Shown here piece by piece: positions 16,868 through 24,676 of a stretch of 47,516 nt of DNA; within the stretch, counting starts at the first letter, position 1; every line of letters begins with the position of its first letter. The notes under the pieces were generated by a model that was not told the origin of the DNA, did no database searches, and saw only the letters and a list, made by a program, of their open reading frames with translations. The stretch covers positions 1-47,516 of the forward strand of contig JAYVPW010000160.1 of NCBI GenBank assembly GCA_043777315.1, in the 5' to 3' direction. Both the position numbers and the translations under genes were made by a program. The stretch is from CAIURC01 sp043777315 (lineage in GTDB: Bacteria > Verrucomicrobiota > Verrucomicrobiia > Chthoniobacterales > Chthoniobacteraceae).

Positions 16868-18856
16868 ATGAATGCCGCGCCCGCCGCCCCCCGCCGGTCG
16901 ATCGTCTGGAAGCTCACGCTCTTCGTCACCGCGCTGGTGGTGCTCGTGGCGGGTGGGCTGAGCGTCTCGGGGTATGTCGTGGCGCGGCGGATCATGCGCG
17001 AGCAGGTGCGCGACCGGCTCACGGTCGTCGCGGCGGACCGGCAGGCGCAGGTGCTCGGCTTCATCGGGCAGCAGCAGGAACGCGTCGCGCTGGTGACCAG
17101 CCGGACGCGACTGCGGCAGGTGCTCGGCGAGTTCTCGAGCGGGAAGCTCGCGGTCGAGCAGTTCCGCGCCGACTCGCGGAAAATCCTGCTCGACGCGCAG
17201 CAGAGCGCGGAAGGCGTCGCAGCGATCTGGATCACGGATCTCGACGGCAAAGTCATCACCGCGACCGAGGACGAATATCTCGGGCAGGACTTCGGACCCG
17301 ACCCGGATTTCCAGCTCGGGCGTGAAGAGCGGACGCTCGGCGCGCCGCATCTCGCGGGCTCGCGGCTGGAGGCCTACGCCGTGGCGCCGGTGAGCGACAG
17401 CGACGGAATCAAGCGCGGCGTCTGCATGCTCGCGCTCGGGATGGAGCCGATGAAAAAGCTCCTCGATGAAGCCGCCGGTCTCGCGCAAACCGGCGAGGTT
17501 CTGCTCGCGAACCGCAGCGGCGAGGGCGTCCACTTTCTCCTCCCGACCCGCCGGAATGGAGTGATGCGCGACGTGCCCGCGAGCCGCGAGCCCGCCCTCG
17601 CCAGCGCCATCGCGGGGCGGAGCGGCTTCGTGCATTTCCGCGATGACGCCGGCCGCGAAGTGCTCGCCGCCTTCCGGCCGGTGGGCTACCGCGACTGGGG
17701 CCTCGCTGCGAAGATGGAGGTCTCCGAGGCCGACGCGCCGGTCGCGCGACTCGGGCGAATCCTCGGCGCGCTCGGCGCCGGATTTCTCGTCCTCGTCGCC
17801 GGCGGCTCGTTCTTTTTGTCGAAGCGAATCACCCGTCCGATCCGCGCGCTGGCCGCGAGCGCCGAGGCCGTCGCCGCGGGCCATCTCGGCACGCGCGTGG
17901 ACGTGACGACGCACGACGAACTCGGCGCGCTCGGCCATGCCTTCAACCGCATGACCGCCGAGCTCGCCGCCTCCGCAGCCCGGCTCCAGCGCCGCGACGA
18001 GGAGCGCGCGCGCACCGCCGAGAGCATCGCCGGCGTCATCGGAAAACTTTCCACGACCAGCCGCGAACTGCTCGCGACCACGACCAGCCAGGCGACCGGT
18101 TCGGGCGAGCAGGAGATCGCCGTGGCGCAGACCGTCTCCACCGTCCGGCAAGTCGCGCACATCGCCGAGGAGTCCGCGACTTGGGCGCAGCGCGTCGGCG
18201 ATGCCGCGCAAAAAGCCGCGACGATCGGGGCCGACGGCAGCGCCGCGGTGCATGAGGCGATCGGCGCGATGGGCGTCGTGGAGCGCGAGGTCGGCGCGAT
18301 CAGCGGCCACATCCGCGTGCTGGTCGAGCGGGCAAAATTGATCGCCGAGATCATCGCCAGCGTGAACGAAGTCGCGCGGCAGACCAACGTCCTCGCCGTC
18401 AACGCCTCGATCGAAGCCTCGCGCGCGGGCGACGCCGGGCGCGGCTTCGAGGTCGTCGCCACCGAGATTCGCGGCCTCGCGGAACGCTCCCGACTCGCGA
18501 CCGGGCAGATTCGGCAAATCCTCGACGACATTAAAAACGCGACCACCGCCGCCGTCCTCGGCACCGAAAGCGGATTGAAAGCGGTGACGGGCGCCGCCGA
18601 GATCGTCGCCCGCGCGGGCGGCACCATCGAGAGCTTGAGCGAACACCTTTCCGCCAACGCGCAGATCGCCCAGCAGATCATGGCCACGGCCAAAGAGCAG
18701 GCGACCGGCATGGCGCAGGTCGATTTCGCGATGGAGAACATCCTCCGCGTCGCGCGGCAAAACGTCACCGCGATCAGCCAGGCCGAAGCCGCGGCGCAGC
18801 ACCTGCAATTCCTCAGCGATCAGCTCACCGGCCTCGCGGGCGAAGCTTCGACGTGA
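16868..18856 (+). CDS. Methyl-accepting chemotaxis protein-like receptor
   Basis: A 662-residue receptor. TM1 is LTLFVTALVVLVAGGLSVSG (about 15-34). A periplasmic Cache-like sensor follows (AIWITDLDGKVITATEDEYL, EAYAVAPVSDSDGIKRGVCM), then TM2 ILGALGAGFLVLVAGGSFFL near 300, a HAMP domain (RITRPIRALAASAEAVAAGH) and a cytoplasmic signalling coiled coil. The hairpin tip EVARQTNVLAVNASIEASRA and GRGFEVVATEIRGLAERS matches the MCP consensus. No CheA, CheW, CheR or flagellar gene is in the window. The ATG immediately follows the cyclase stop (TGA then ATG), pointing to translational coupling. It could drive taxis or a Wsp-like non-motility pathway. Confidence 0.9.
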   Translation: MNAAPAAPRRSIVWKLTLFVTALVVLVAGGLSVSGYVVARRIMREQVRDRLTVVAADRQAQVLGFIGQQQERVALVTSRTRLRQVLGEFSSGKLAVEQFRADSRKILLDAQQSAEGVAAIWITDLDGKVITATEDEYLGQDFGPDPDFQLGREERTLGAPHLAGSRLEAYAVAPVSDSDGIKRGVCMLALGMEPMKKLLDEAAGLAQTGEVLLANRSGEGVHFLLPTRRNGVMRDVPASREPALASAIAGRSGFVHFRDDAGREVLAAFRPVGYRDWGLAAKMEVSEADAPVARLGRILGALGAGFLVLVAGGSFFLSKRITRPIRALAASAEAVAAGHLGTRVDVTTHDELGALGHAFNRMTAELAASAARLQRRDEERARTAESIAGVIGKLSTTSRELLATTTSQATGSGEQEIAVAQTVSTVRQVAHIAEESATWAQRVGDAAQKAATIGADGSAAVHEAIGAMGVVEREVGAISGHIRVLVERAKLIAEIIASVNEVARQTNVLAVNASIEASRAGDAGRGFEVVATEIRGLAERSRLATGQIRQILDDIKNATTAAVLGTESGLKAVTGAAEIVARAGGTIESLSEHLSANAQIAQQIMATAKEQATGMAQVDFAMENILRVARQNVTAISQAEAAAQHLQFLSDQLTGLAGEAST

Positions 18857-18993
18857 GCTGTCGGCCGGGCCGAGTGCTACCTGCAAAAGCAGACCATCGC
18901 CACGATGCGCAAAACCGCCGGAGGCGTTAGCACAGGCTCGCGTTTTCCTCTTTCCCCCTTGTGAGCACGAACGCCCGCCGGTAAAGGATTCCC

Positions 18994-19731
18994 GTGCTTT
19001 CCCCCATCGCGCAGCGCCCCGACACGCGGTCTCAATTTCGCGTGCTCGAGATGAGCATGATGGGCCAGAAAGGCCCCGGTTGCCGCGCGGAAAATCAGGA
19101 TCGCGTGCTGCATCGCTGGCTCGACGCCGGGGATCCGCCGACGCTCCTGATTGCCGTTGCGGATGGCGTGAGCTGTTGCCCGCACGGCGGCGAAGTCGCG
19201 AGCTACCTCATCGAGCGGCATCTCGCCGTGGATGCACTTTTCGAGAAAACGGCGAGCCGGCGCGTGCTCCAGGCGCGCAAATATCTGCGCGGCGTGAACG
19301 AAGGATTTTACGATGAATTCGCCGATGATCCCGCGATGCTCGCAAGCGCCTGCACGCTCAGCGCAGCGCTGCTCGACGGCGCGACGGCGCATTGCGAGTG
19401 GGTCGGCGATTCGCCGATTTTCCTCGCGCGGAAAAAAGGGCGCGGCTTCGTCACGACCCAGCTCTCGATCCCCGACAACTGCGGCCGATTGCTCGTCGAT
19501 TGCTTCGGCGCGCACGCACCTTTCCGACTGAAACATTGCCAGGCCGAGCTCGCGCCCGGCGACGTAATCATCGTTGCCACCGATGGCGTGGCGCGCGGCC
19601 CCGAGTCGTTCGGCGCGCTGTTGAATCAGCACGGCGCGACGACCGATTTGCTGGCAGCCATCGAAGCCCGCGCGAAGCAGGCGGAATTCTACGACGACGC
19701 GAGCCTGGTGCTGGCGCAGCGCGTGGAATGA
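18994..19731 (+). CDS. PP2C-type serine/threonine protein phosphatase
   Basis: A 245-residue stand-alone PP2C catalytic domain. Metal-binding motifs run in the usual order: CRAENQDRVLHRW (Asp, about 32), IAVADGVSCCPHGGEVAS (DG pair), CEWVGDSPIFLARK, VIIVATDGVARGP (DG), and FYDDASLVLAQRVE (terminal Asp pair). Such phosphatases reverse Ser/Thr kinase action or serve in partner-switch regulation; no Hanks kinase is in the window. The chosen start is a GTG with AAAGGA 6 bases upstream. It follows a 137-base gap after the receptor and converges with the response regulator, the two stop codons abutting with no spacer base. Confidence 0.88.
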   Translation: MLSPIAQRPDTRSQFRVLEMSMMGQKGPGCRAENQDRVLHRWLDAGDPPTLLIAVADGVSCCPHGGEVASYLIERHLAVDALFEKTASRRVLQARKYLRGVNEGFYDEFADDPAMLASACTLSAALLDGATAHCEWVGDSPIFLARKKGRGFVTTQLSIPDNCGRLLVDCFGAHAPFRLKHCQAELAPGDVIIVATDGVARGPESFGALLNQHGATTDLLAAIEARAKQAEFYDDASLVLAQRVE

Positions 19732-20166
19732 TCACGCCCGCGGGAGCGTCACGATCGTGAACCAGAAGTGCTGAATGCTGCGGACGACGGTGACGAAGCT
19801 GCCGAAATCGACCGGCTTCGCGATGTAGCAGTTGGCGCACAGACCGTACGCGCGATGCACGTCGTCCTCGGATTGTGAAGTGGTCAGGATCACCACCGGA
19901 ATTTCGCGCAGCGCGGGATCGGCTTTCATCTCCGCGAGCACTTCGCGCCCGTCTTTCCGCGGAAGATTGAGATCGAGCAGGACGAGCGCCGGCCTCGGGA
20001 CGGCGGCATATTTGCCCCGGCGATGCAGGAAATCCATCGCCTCCACGCCATCCTCGACGACGTGGAGATCAAGCAGCAGCTTGCCTTCCGAGAGCGCCTC
20101 CCGCGTCAGGAGGACGTCGGCGGGGCTGTCTTCGACGAGCAAAATCGGGATCGAGCGGTTGTTCAT
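19732..20166 (-). CDS. Single-domain response regulator (CheY/Rcp1-like)
   Basis: A 144-residue receiver without an output domain. IPILLVEDSPADVLLTREAL carries the acidic pair Glu12/Asp13, ALVLLDLNLPRKDGREVL contains the phospho-acceptor Asp65, PVVILTTSQSEDD has the conserved Thr, and CYIAKPVDFGSF has Lys117. This sequence style, with the DLHVVEDGVEAMDFLHRRG loop, resembles the Rcp1 group that partners phytochrome-type or PAS kinases. It overlaps the histidine kinase gene by 4 bases (ATGA), so the kinase next door is almost certainly its phosphodonor. With no output domain it must act by binding another protein; the nearby receptor and cyclase are candidates (inference). Confidence 0.93.
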   Translation of the reverse strand: MNNRSIPILLVEDSPADVLLTREALSEGKLLLDLHVVEDGVEAMDFLHRRGKYAAVPRPALVLLDLNLPRKDGREVLAEMKADPALREIPVVILTTSQSEDDVHRAYGLCANCYIAKPVDFGSFVTVVRSIQHFWFTIVTLPRA

Positions 20167-22451
20167 TTTTTTGGGGAGCCGGGGAGGGTGAAGCGAAAGG
20201 TCGAGCCGCGTCCGGGCTCGGATTGCACGGTGATGCGACCGCCGTGGCGCTCGACGATCTTCTGGCAAAGCGCAAGGCCGATTCCGGTGCCGGGAAAGTC
20301 GCGGCGCGTGTGGAGGCGCTGGAAAATGCCGAAGATGCGCTCGAAATATTGCGGGTCGATCCCGATGCCATTGTCGCTGAGCGCGAAGGCCCACTCGCCG
20401 CCGCGGTGCCCAGCGGCGAGGTGAATTTCCGGCGCGAGGTCGCGGCGAAACTTGAGCGCGTTGCCGATGAGATTTTGCAAAAGCTGCGCCAGCAATGTCG
20501 CGTCGCCGGTGACCGTCGGCAGCGGATCGTGGGTGATTTTCGCGCCGCTCTCCTCGATCGCGGTGCGCAGATTCGCGAGCGCGTTTTGCAGCGCGATTTC
20601 GAGATCGACCGGCGTTTCGTCGGGTGCGGCGCGGCCGACTTTGGAATACGCGAGGAGGTCGTTGATGAGCGACTTCATCCGCGTCGCGCCGTCCACGACG
20701 TGGCCGATGAGCTCGTCCGCGCGGGCATCGAGCTGACCTTGATAACGCTGCTGCAAAATCTGCACGCACCCCGCGACCGCGCGCAGCGGCTCCTGTAAAT
20801 CGTGCGATGCGAGGCAGGCAAATTGTGCGAGCTCGGAGTTCGAGCGCTCCAGCTCGGCGGCGGTTTGCCGCAGCGCCTCTTCGGCGCGCTTGCGGTCCGT
20901 GATGTCGCGCGCGGCGGCATACAGGGTGCCGTCCGGCGTGGCGGCGGCGCTCCAGAGCATCCAGCGCAGCGAGCCGTCTTTGCAGCGGTAACGATTCTCG
21001 AAGCCGACGGTCTCCTCGCCGCGCGCGAGTTGCTCCACCACGGCAAGCGTCGCCACGCGGTCTTCCGGGTGAACGAAGTCGATGAACGGACGCGAGAGCA
21101 GCTCCTCCGCCGGCCAGCCGAGCGTGCGCTCGAATGCGGGATTCAGCCGGCGAAAACGGCCGTCGATTCCCGCGACGCAGAGCAGGTCGAGCGACAGGGT
21201 GAAGAACCGGTCGCGCTCTTCCTCCGCTCGCCGGCGCTCCGAGACATCGAGAATAAACGCGACGCAAAGTTCGCTCGAATCCTCCAGCAGCGCGGCACCG
21301 ACGACGATCTGCACCCGGCTCCCATCCTTGCGCAAAGTCTCGCACTCGAACGGCGCGGCGACGCCCGTTGCCAGTAGATCCCCGATCGCCTGCTCGATGC
21401 GCGGGCGCGCCTCCGGCGGCACGAGCCCGGCGCCGGTGATCTCACCCGCGAGCATTTCCTCGCGAGTGAAGCCCATCATTTTTAGATACGCCTCATTCGC
21501 CTCGATCACCTGACCGGGGAGCCGCGCGGTGATGACGCCGATGATGTTCGAATCCGCCAGCCGGCGGAACCGCGCGTCGCTCAGGTGCGCCGCGCGCTCG
21601 GCCTCGCGCCGCCGCATTTCCAGCCGCATGAGCCAGTGCGCGACGGACCAAATCACGGCGAGAAAAACCGCCGCGGTGGCGACCGCAAAAAACGCCATCC
21701 CAAACGCACCGTCATAAAATCCGCGCTGCCGGCCGGCGAGCACCGCGCGGCCCGTGAGCAGCGGAATGAGGATCGAGCCCGGCAACATCCAGCGCGCCAG
21801 CATCCCGCCATCGCTGTCGCTCAGGAGGATTTTCAGCGGTCCGCGCTCGACGGAGAGGCATGCCACGGCAAGCCCCAGAAGCGTGACCAGCGTGGCGGTC
21901 GAGGCCGCGATTCCCGCGTAACCCGGCAGGCTGTGCAAGGCCGCGGTCCCAAACACATGGCCGGTGAGAGCCAGCAGGCCAATGGCGGCTGCGAGGAGGC
22001 TCAGAATCTGCGAGACGGCTGCCGCCTTTCGCCACGAGGTCAGAACCAGCGCGGACCCGAGGAAGACGAAGGCGAGTGCCGCCGCCGGCGCTTTCGGTCC
22101 TGGGAAAAGCGCGGCGTCGTGGTGGAAAAGGAATTGCCTCGCGAGGTCCGAGCCTCCGAGGCAGCAGTTCAAACTGAGCGCGGCAAGGGAGAGCACGGCC
22201 ACTCCGCAGAGCATCGTGAGCCGCGGAGCAACGCGGCTGACGAGGGTCGTCAGTCCGGCCAGGAGCAGCATCAGGGCGGCGTTCGGATTCATCGCGTGAT
22301 GGCCGATCGGCCGCGGCGGGAGCGGCGCTGGGTCGAAGCAATACTCGAGCAACGCGAAGCCACCGGCGACGATCGCGAAGGAGGCCGCGAGGATTGAAAA
22401 TGCCTGGAAAATTCGCAGAAACCGGCTGGTCGTGGGCTTCGGCGCGTTCAT
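20163..22451 (-). CDS. PAS-domain membrane sensor histidine kinase
   Basis: A 762-residue hybrid-free kinase. The N-terminal ~280 residues hold about eight hydrophobic segments (for example FSILAASFAIVAGGFALLEY). Two PAS domains follow: one at about 290-410 (FRRLADSNIIGVITARLPGQ) and one at about 415-525 (DLLCVAGIDGRFRRLNPAFE, with a PAC motif ending AARDITDRKRAEEAL). The HisKA phospho-site is ASHDLQEPLRAV (His near 550), and the ATPase has N-box LLQNLIGNALKFRR, G1 SDNGIGIDPQ and G2 GTGIGLALCQKIVERHGG. The short membrane-proximal part suggests a MASE-like membrane sensor. Its start directly abuts the stop of the serine hydrolase, so the two are likely coupled. It pairs with the downstream receiver. 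Confidence 0.95.
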   Translation of the reverse strand: MNAPKPTTSRFLRIFQAFSILAASFAIVAGGFALLEYCFDPAPLPPRPIGHHAMNPNAALMLLLAGLTTLVSRVAPRLTMLCGVAVLSLAALSLNCCLGGSDLARQFLFHHDAALFPGPKAPAAALAFVFLGSALVLTSWRKAAAVSQILSLLAAAIGLLALTGHVFGTAALHSLPGYAGIAASTATLVTLLGLAVACLSVERGPLKILLSDSDGGMLARWMLPGSILIPLLTGRAVLAGRQRGFYDGAFGMAFFAVATAAVFLAVIWSVAHWLMRLEMRRREAERAAHLSDARFRRLADSNIIGVITARLPGQVIEANEAYLKMMGFTREEMLAGEITGAGLVPPEARPRIEQAIGDLLATGVAAPFECETLRKDGSRVQIVVGAALLEDSSELCVAFILDVSERRRAEEERDRFFTLSLDLLCVAGIDGRFRRLNPAFERTLGWPAEELLSRPFIDFVHPEDRVATLAVVEQLARGEETVGFENRYRCKDGSLRWMLWSAAATPDGTLYAAARDITDRKRAEEALRQTAAELERSNSELAQFACLASHDLQEPLRAVAGCVQILQQRYQGQLDARADELIGHVVDGATRMKSLINDLLAYSKVGRAAPDETPVDLEIALQNALANLRTAIEESGAKITHDPLPTVTGDATLLAQLLQNLIGNALKFRRDLAPEIHLAAGHRGGEWAFALSDNGIGIDPQYFERIFGIFQRLHTRRDFPGTGIGLALCQKIVERHGGRITVQSEPGRGSTFRFTLPGSPKK

Positions 22452-23558
22452 TCAGTAACGATTGATCAGCCGCCGGATCGCTTCGTCGCAAGCCTCCGTG
22501 GACTCGTAACTATCGGCATTCGACGCCGCCACGAACGCCGTATTTTCGCCCGGCCCGAGCCACATCACGGCATAGAACATCGTGTTCTCGCCGGTGTGCA
22601 TCAGCGTCACGCCGCCCGCCCACCTGCGCTTCGTCACCGCCCAGCCCATCGCATATTCCTGCTCGTCCGGCGGGGTGTGGAGTCTTTTGAAAGACTCCTC
22701 GCTCAACAGCCAGCCATCGCCGCGCGCGCCGTAAATATGCCACTGCGCGTAACGCGCAAAATCCGCGATCGAGCAATGCACCGCCGCCGCGGGAGCGATC
22801 GCCGGCGGGTTGTCCGCATCCGGTCCCGGCGGGGCCGGACGATATGGCGAATCGTAGCCGCGATGCCCCCACGGCTGATCGAGCTGACCCTCCGTCGCCG
22901 GCGCACCGAAGCCCGCCGTCGTCATTCCCAGCGGCTCGAAAAGCCGGTGCCGCAAAAGGTCCTCCCAGCTCTCACCGGCCACGCGCTCCATCATCACGCC
23001 TGCGATCGCGTAGCCGCAATCCGAGTAAATCCAATGCGTCCCCGGCCGCACCGCGGGCTCGCGCATGAGGAGCCCTTTCACGAACGCCGCGCGCTGCTCG
23101 ACCGCCGTCCCGCGCTGCGCCAGAGCGAGCTTCCACAGCCCGGCCGGCGGCTCGTGCGGCGCGCCTCCGCGATGCACCAAAAGCTGCTCGAGCGTCGCCT
23201 CGCGCCAGCCCGGCTCGATGTCGTCCGCCAGTTCCGGGAACATCTCCGCGATCGTCACATCCCACCGCAGTTTCCCCTCCTCCACCAGCATCGCGGCGAC
23301 TGATGCCGTCATCGATTTCGTGCACGAGCCGAGATGCCACTGGTCATCCAGCGTCACCGAGACCGGCACGAGCACATTGCGAAAGCCCGCCGCCCCGATC
23401 GCCACGAGCTTTCCCTCATCCATCACCGCCGCCGCGAGCGCCGGAATATCGTGCTCCTCGCGGATCGCTTCCAGCATCCGCGAGACATCGTCCGGCTCCG
23501 CGCGCAGAGCCGCCGTGAGGCTCAAGCAAAACGCTGCGATGACAGCCGGGATTTTCAT
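22452..23558 (-). CDS. Secreted beta-lactamase-family serine hydrolase (class C-like)
   Basis: A 368-residue protein with a signal peptide (MKIPAVIAAFCLSLTAALRA). The S-x-x-K motif is LGSCTKSMTAS with Ser78 and Lys81. The second motif is WIYSDCGYAIAG: the usual Y-x-N reads Y-S-D, replacing Asn180 by Asp. The third is LMHTGENTMF with H-T-G at 321-323. Class C-like hydrolases act on D-Ala peptides, beta-lactams or esters; the Asp substitution and HTG (not KTG) suggest an esterase or peptidase, not a penicillinase. It lies 40 bases after MoxR and abuts the kinase, so it may be co-expressed with an envelope-sensing system. Confidence 0.9.
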   Translation of the reverse strand: MKIPAVIAAFCLSLTAALRAEPDDVSRMLEAIREEHDIPALAAAVMDEGKLVAIGAAGFRNVLVPVSVTLDDQWHLGSCTKSMTASVAAMLVEEGKLRWDVTIAEMFPELADDIEPGWREATLEQLLVHRGGAPHEPPAGLWKLALAQRGTAVEQRAAFVKGLLMREPAVRPGTHWIYSDCGYAIAGVMMERVAGESWEDLLRHRLFEPLGMTTAGFGAPATEGQLDQPWGHRGYDSPYRPAPPGPDADNPPAIAPAAAVHCSIADFARYAQWHIYGARGDGWLLSEESFKRLHTPPDEQEYAMGWAVTKRRWAGGVTLMHTGENTMFYAVMWLGPGENTAFVAASNADSYESTEACDEAIRRLINRY

Positions 23559-23598
23559 GACGTGCGAAGAGCAAACGCGCCGCGAGCCGCCTGCACGC

Positions 23599-24582
23599 TT
23601 ATTTCGCGGCCCGGGCGATCACCTCGGCGATCACGTCGTCGGTCGTCGTCCCTTCCGCTTCGCCCTCGAAATTCAGGATGATCCGGTGCCGCAGCGCGGC
23701 CGCGGTTGCCTTGTCGATGTCCGCCCGCGCGACGTGGAATCGCTGGTCGAGCAGCGCGTAAATTTTCCCCGCCAAAATGAGCGCCTGCGCCCCGCGCGGG
23801 CTCGCGCCGTAGCGCACATATTTCTTTGCAAGCGGCGAGGCTTGCGGCGAATCGGGATGCGTCCCCATCACGAGTTCGATCGCGTGCGCCTGGATTTCGC
23901 GCGCCAGCGGCACCTGCCTCACGACCTCGCGCAGCGCCCGCACCTCCGCCGGATCGTGCAGCACTTTTTCGATCTTCGGACGCTCATTCGTCGTCGTCCG
24001 ATCGAGGATCGTGTGCAGGTCATCAGCGGACGGATAGCGGACTTTCAGCTTGAAAAAAAAGCGGTCGAGCTGCGCCTCCGGCAGCGGATACGTCCCCTCC
24101 ATCTCGAGCGGATTTTGCGTCGCGAGGACGAGGAACGGCTCATCCAGCGGATGCTGCGTGCCGCCGACGGTGACATGATTTTCCTGCATCGCCTCGAGCA
24201 GCGCACTCTGCGTTTTCGGCGTCGCGCGATTGATCTCATCGGCGAGCACGATGTTCGCGAAAACCGGTCCCGGCTGAAACTGGAACGACTTCCGGCCATT
24301 CTCGTCTTCGCTGATCATGTTCGTCCCGACGATGTCCGCCGGCATCAGGTCCGGCGTGAATTGGACCCGCGAAAAAGTGAGGTTCACCGCGTCCGCCAGC
24401 GTCCGCACGAGCATCGTCTTCCCGAGCCCCGGCACTCCCTCCAGCAGCACGTGCCCGCCCGCAAAAAAAGCGACGAGCACGCCTTCCAGCACGTCGTCCT
24501 GCCCGACCATCATCTTGCCGAGCTCGGCCTGGACCCGCCGGAAGGTCGCGCGGAATTGTTCGACCTGAGATTCGAGGTTCAT
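23599..24582 (-). CDS. MoxR-family AAA+ ATPase
   Basis: A 327-residue MoxR ATPase. Walker A is GVPGLGKT at 49-56, Walker B is NIVLADEINRATPKTQSALL (DE near 115-116), and ATQNPLEMEGTYPLPEAQLD is the sensor-1 region with its MoxR-typical strand. SPRGAQALILAGKIYALLDQ is the lid. MoxR proteins are chaperone-like, usually next to a VWA and a DUF58 gene. Neither is present here; the neighbour is a coiled-coil membrane protein. Upstream, 94 bases hold the CCTAAAT repeat, which ends 4 bases before the start codon in the coding sense. Confidence 0.95.
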   Translation of the reverse strand: MNLESQVEQFRATFRRVQAELGKMMVGQDDVLEGVLVAFFAGGHVLLEGVPGLGKTMLVRTLADAVNLTFSRVQFTPDLMPADIVGTNMISEDENGRKSFQFQPGPVFANIVLADEINRATPKTQSALLEAMQENHVTVGGTQHPLDEPFLVLATQNPLEMEGTYPLPEAQLDRFFFKLKVRYPSADDLHTILDRTTTNERPKIEKVLHDPAEVRALREVVRQVPLAREIQAHAIELVMGTHPDSPQASPLAKKYVRYGASPRGAQALILAGKIYALLDQRFHVARADIDKATAAALRHRIILNFEGEAEGTTTDDVIAEVIARAAK

Positions 24583-24586
24583 CGGG

Positions 24587-24673
24587 ATTTAGGAAATTGA
24601 ATTTAGGATTTAGGAAGTCGGAGAAGCGTCAGCCCGAACACTTCCTAAATGCTAAATCATAAATCCTAAATGC
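24587..24673. repeat. CCTAAAT-type inverted repeat element, copy 1
   Basis: Two arms rich in CCTAAAT/ATTTAGG face each other across about 23 bases. The left arm 24587-24617 reads ATTTAGGA and ATTTAGGATTTAGGAAG, and the right arm 24641-24673 reads CTTCCTAAAT, GCTAAAT and AAATCCTAAATGC. The arms would pair imperfectly into a hairpin. Seen in the sense of moxR, the element runs GCATTTAGGATTT to CTTCCTAAATCCTAAATTCA and stops just before the start codon. Its AT-rich heptamers are unlike the GC-rich surroundings. A second, related element is at 35989-36094. Confidence 0.8.
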
Positions 24674-24676
24674 TGC

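Noticed and set aside
15908..18886. Very long minus-strand open frame (992 codons) across the cyclase and receptor genes
   Set aside because: Composition is Arg/His/Asp-rich with no domain. It is the mirror of two well supported + strand genes, a usual effect of high GC content.
18857..18993. Weak inverted repeat with ACCGCCGGAGGCGTT and AACGCCCGCCGGT before the PP2C gene
   Set aside because: The arms match imperfectly and no T-run or conserved structure was seen, so no regulatory call is made.
24587..24673. Possible CRISPR or telomere-like array in the CCTAAAT runs
   Set aside because: Units are 7-8 bases, without spacers of fixed length, and there are no cas genes.
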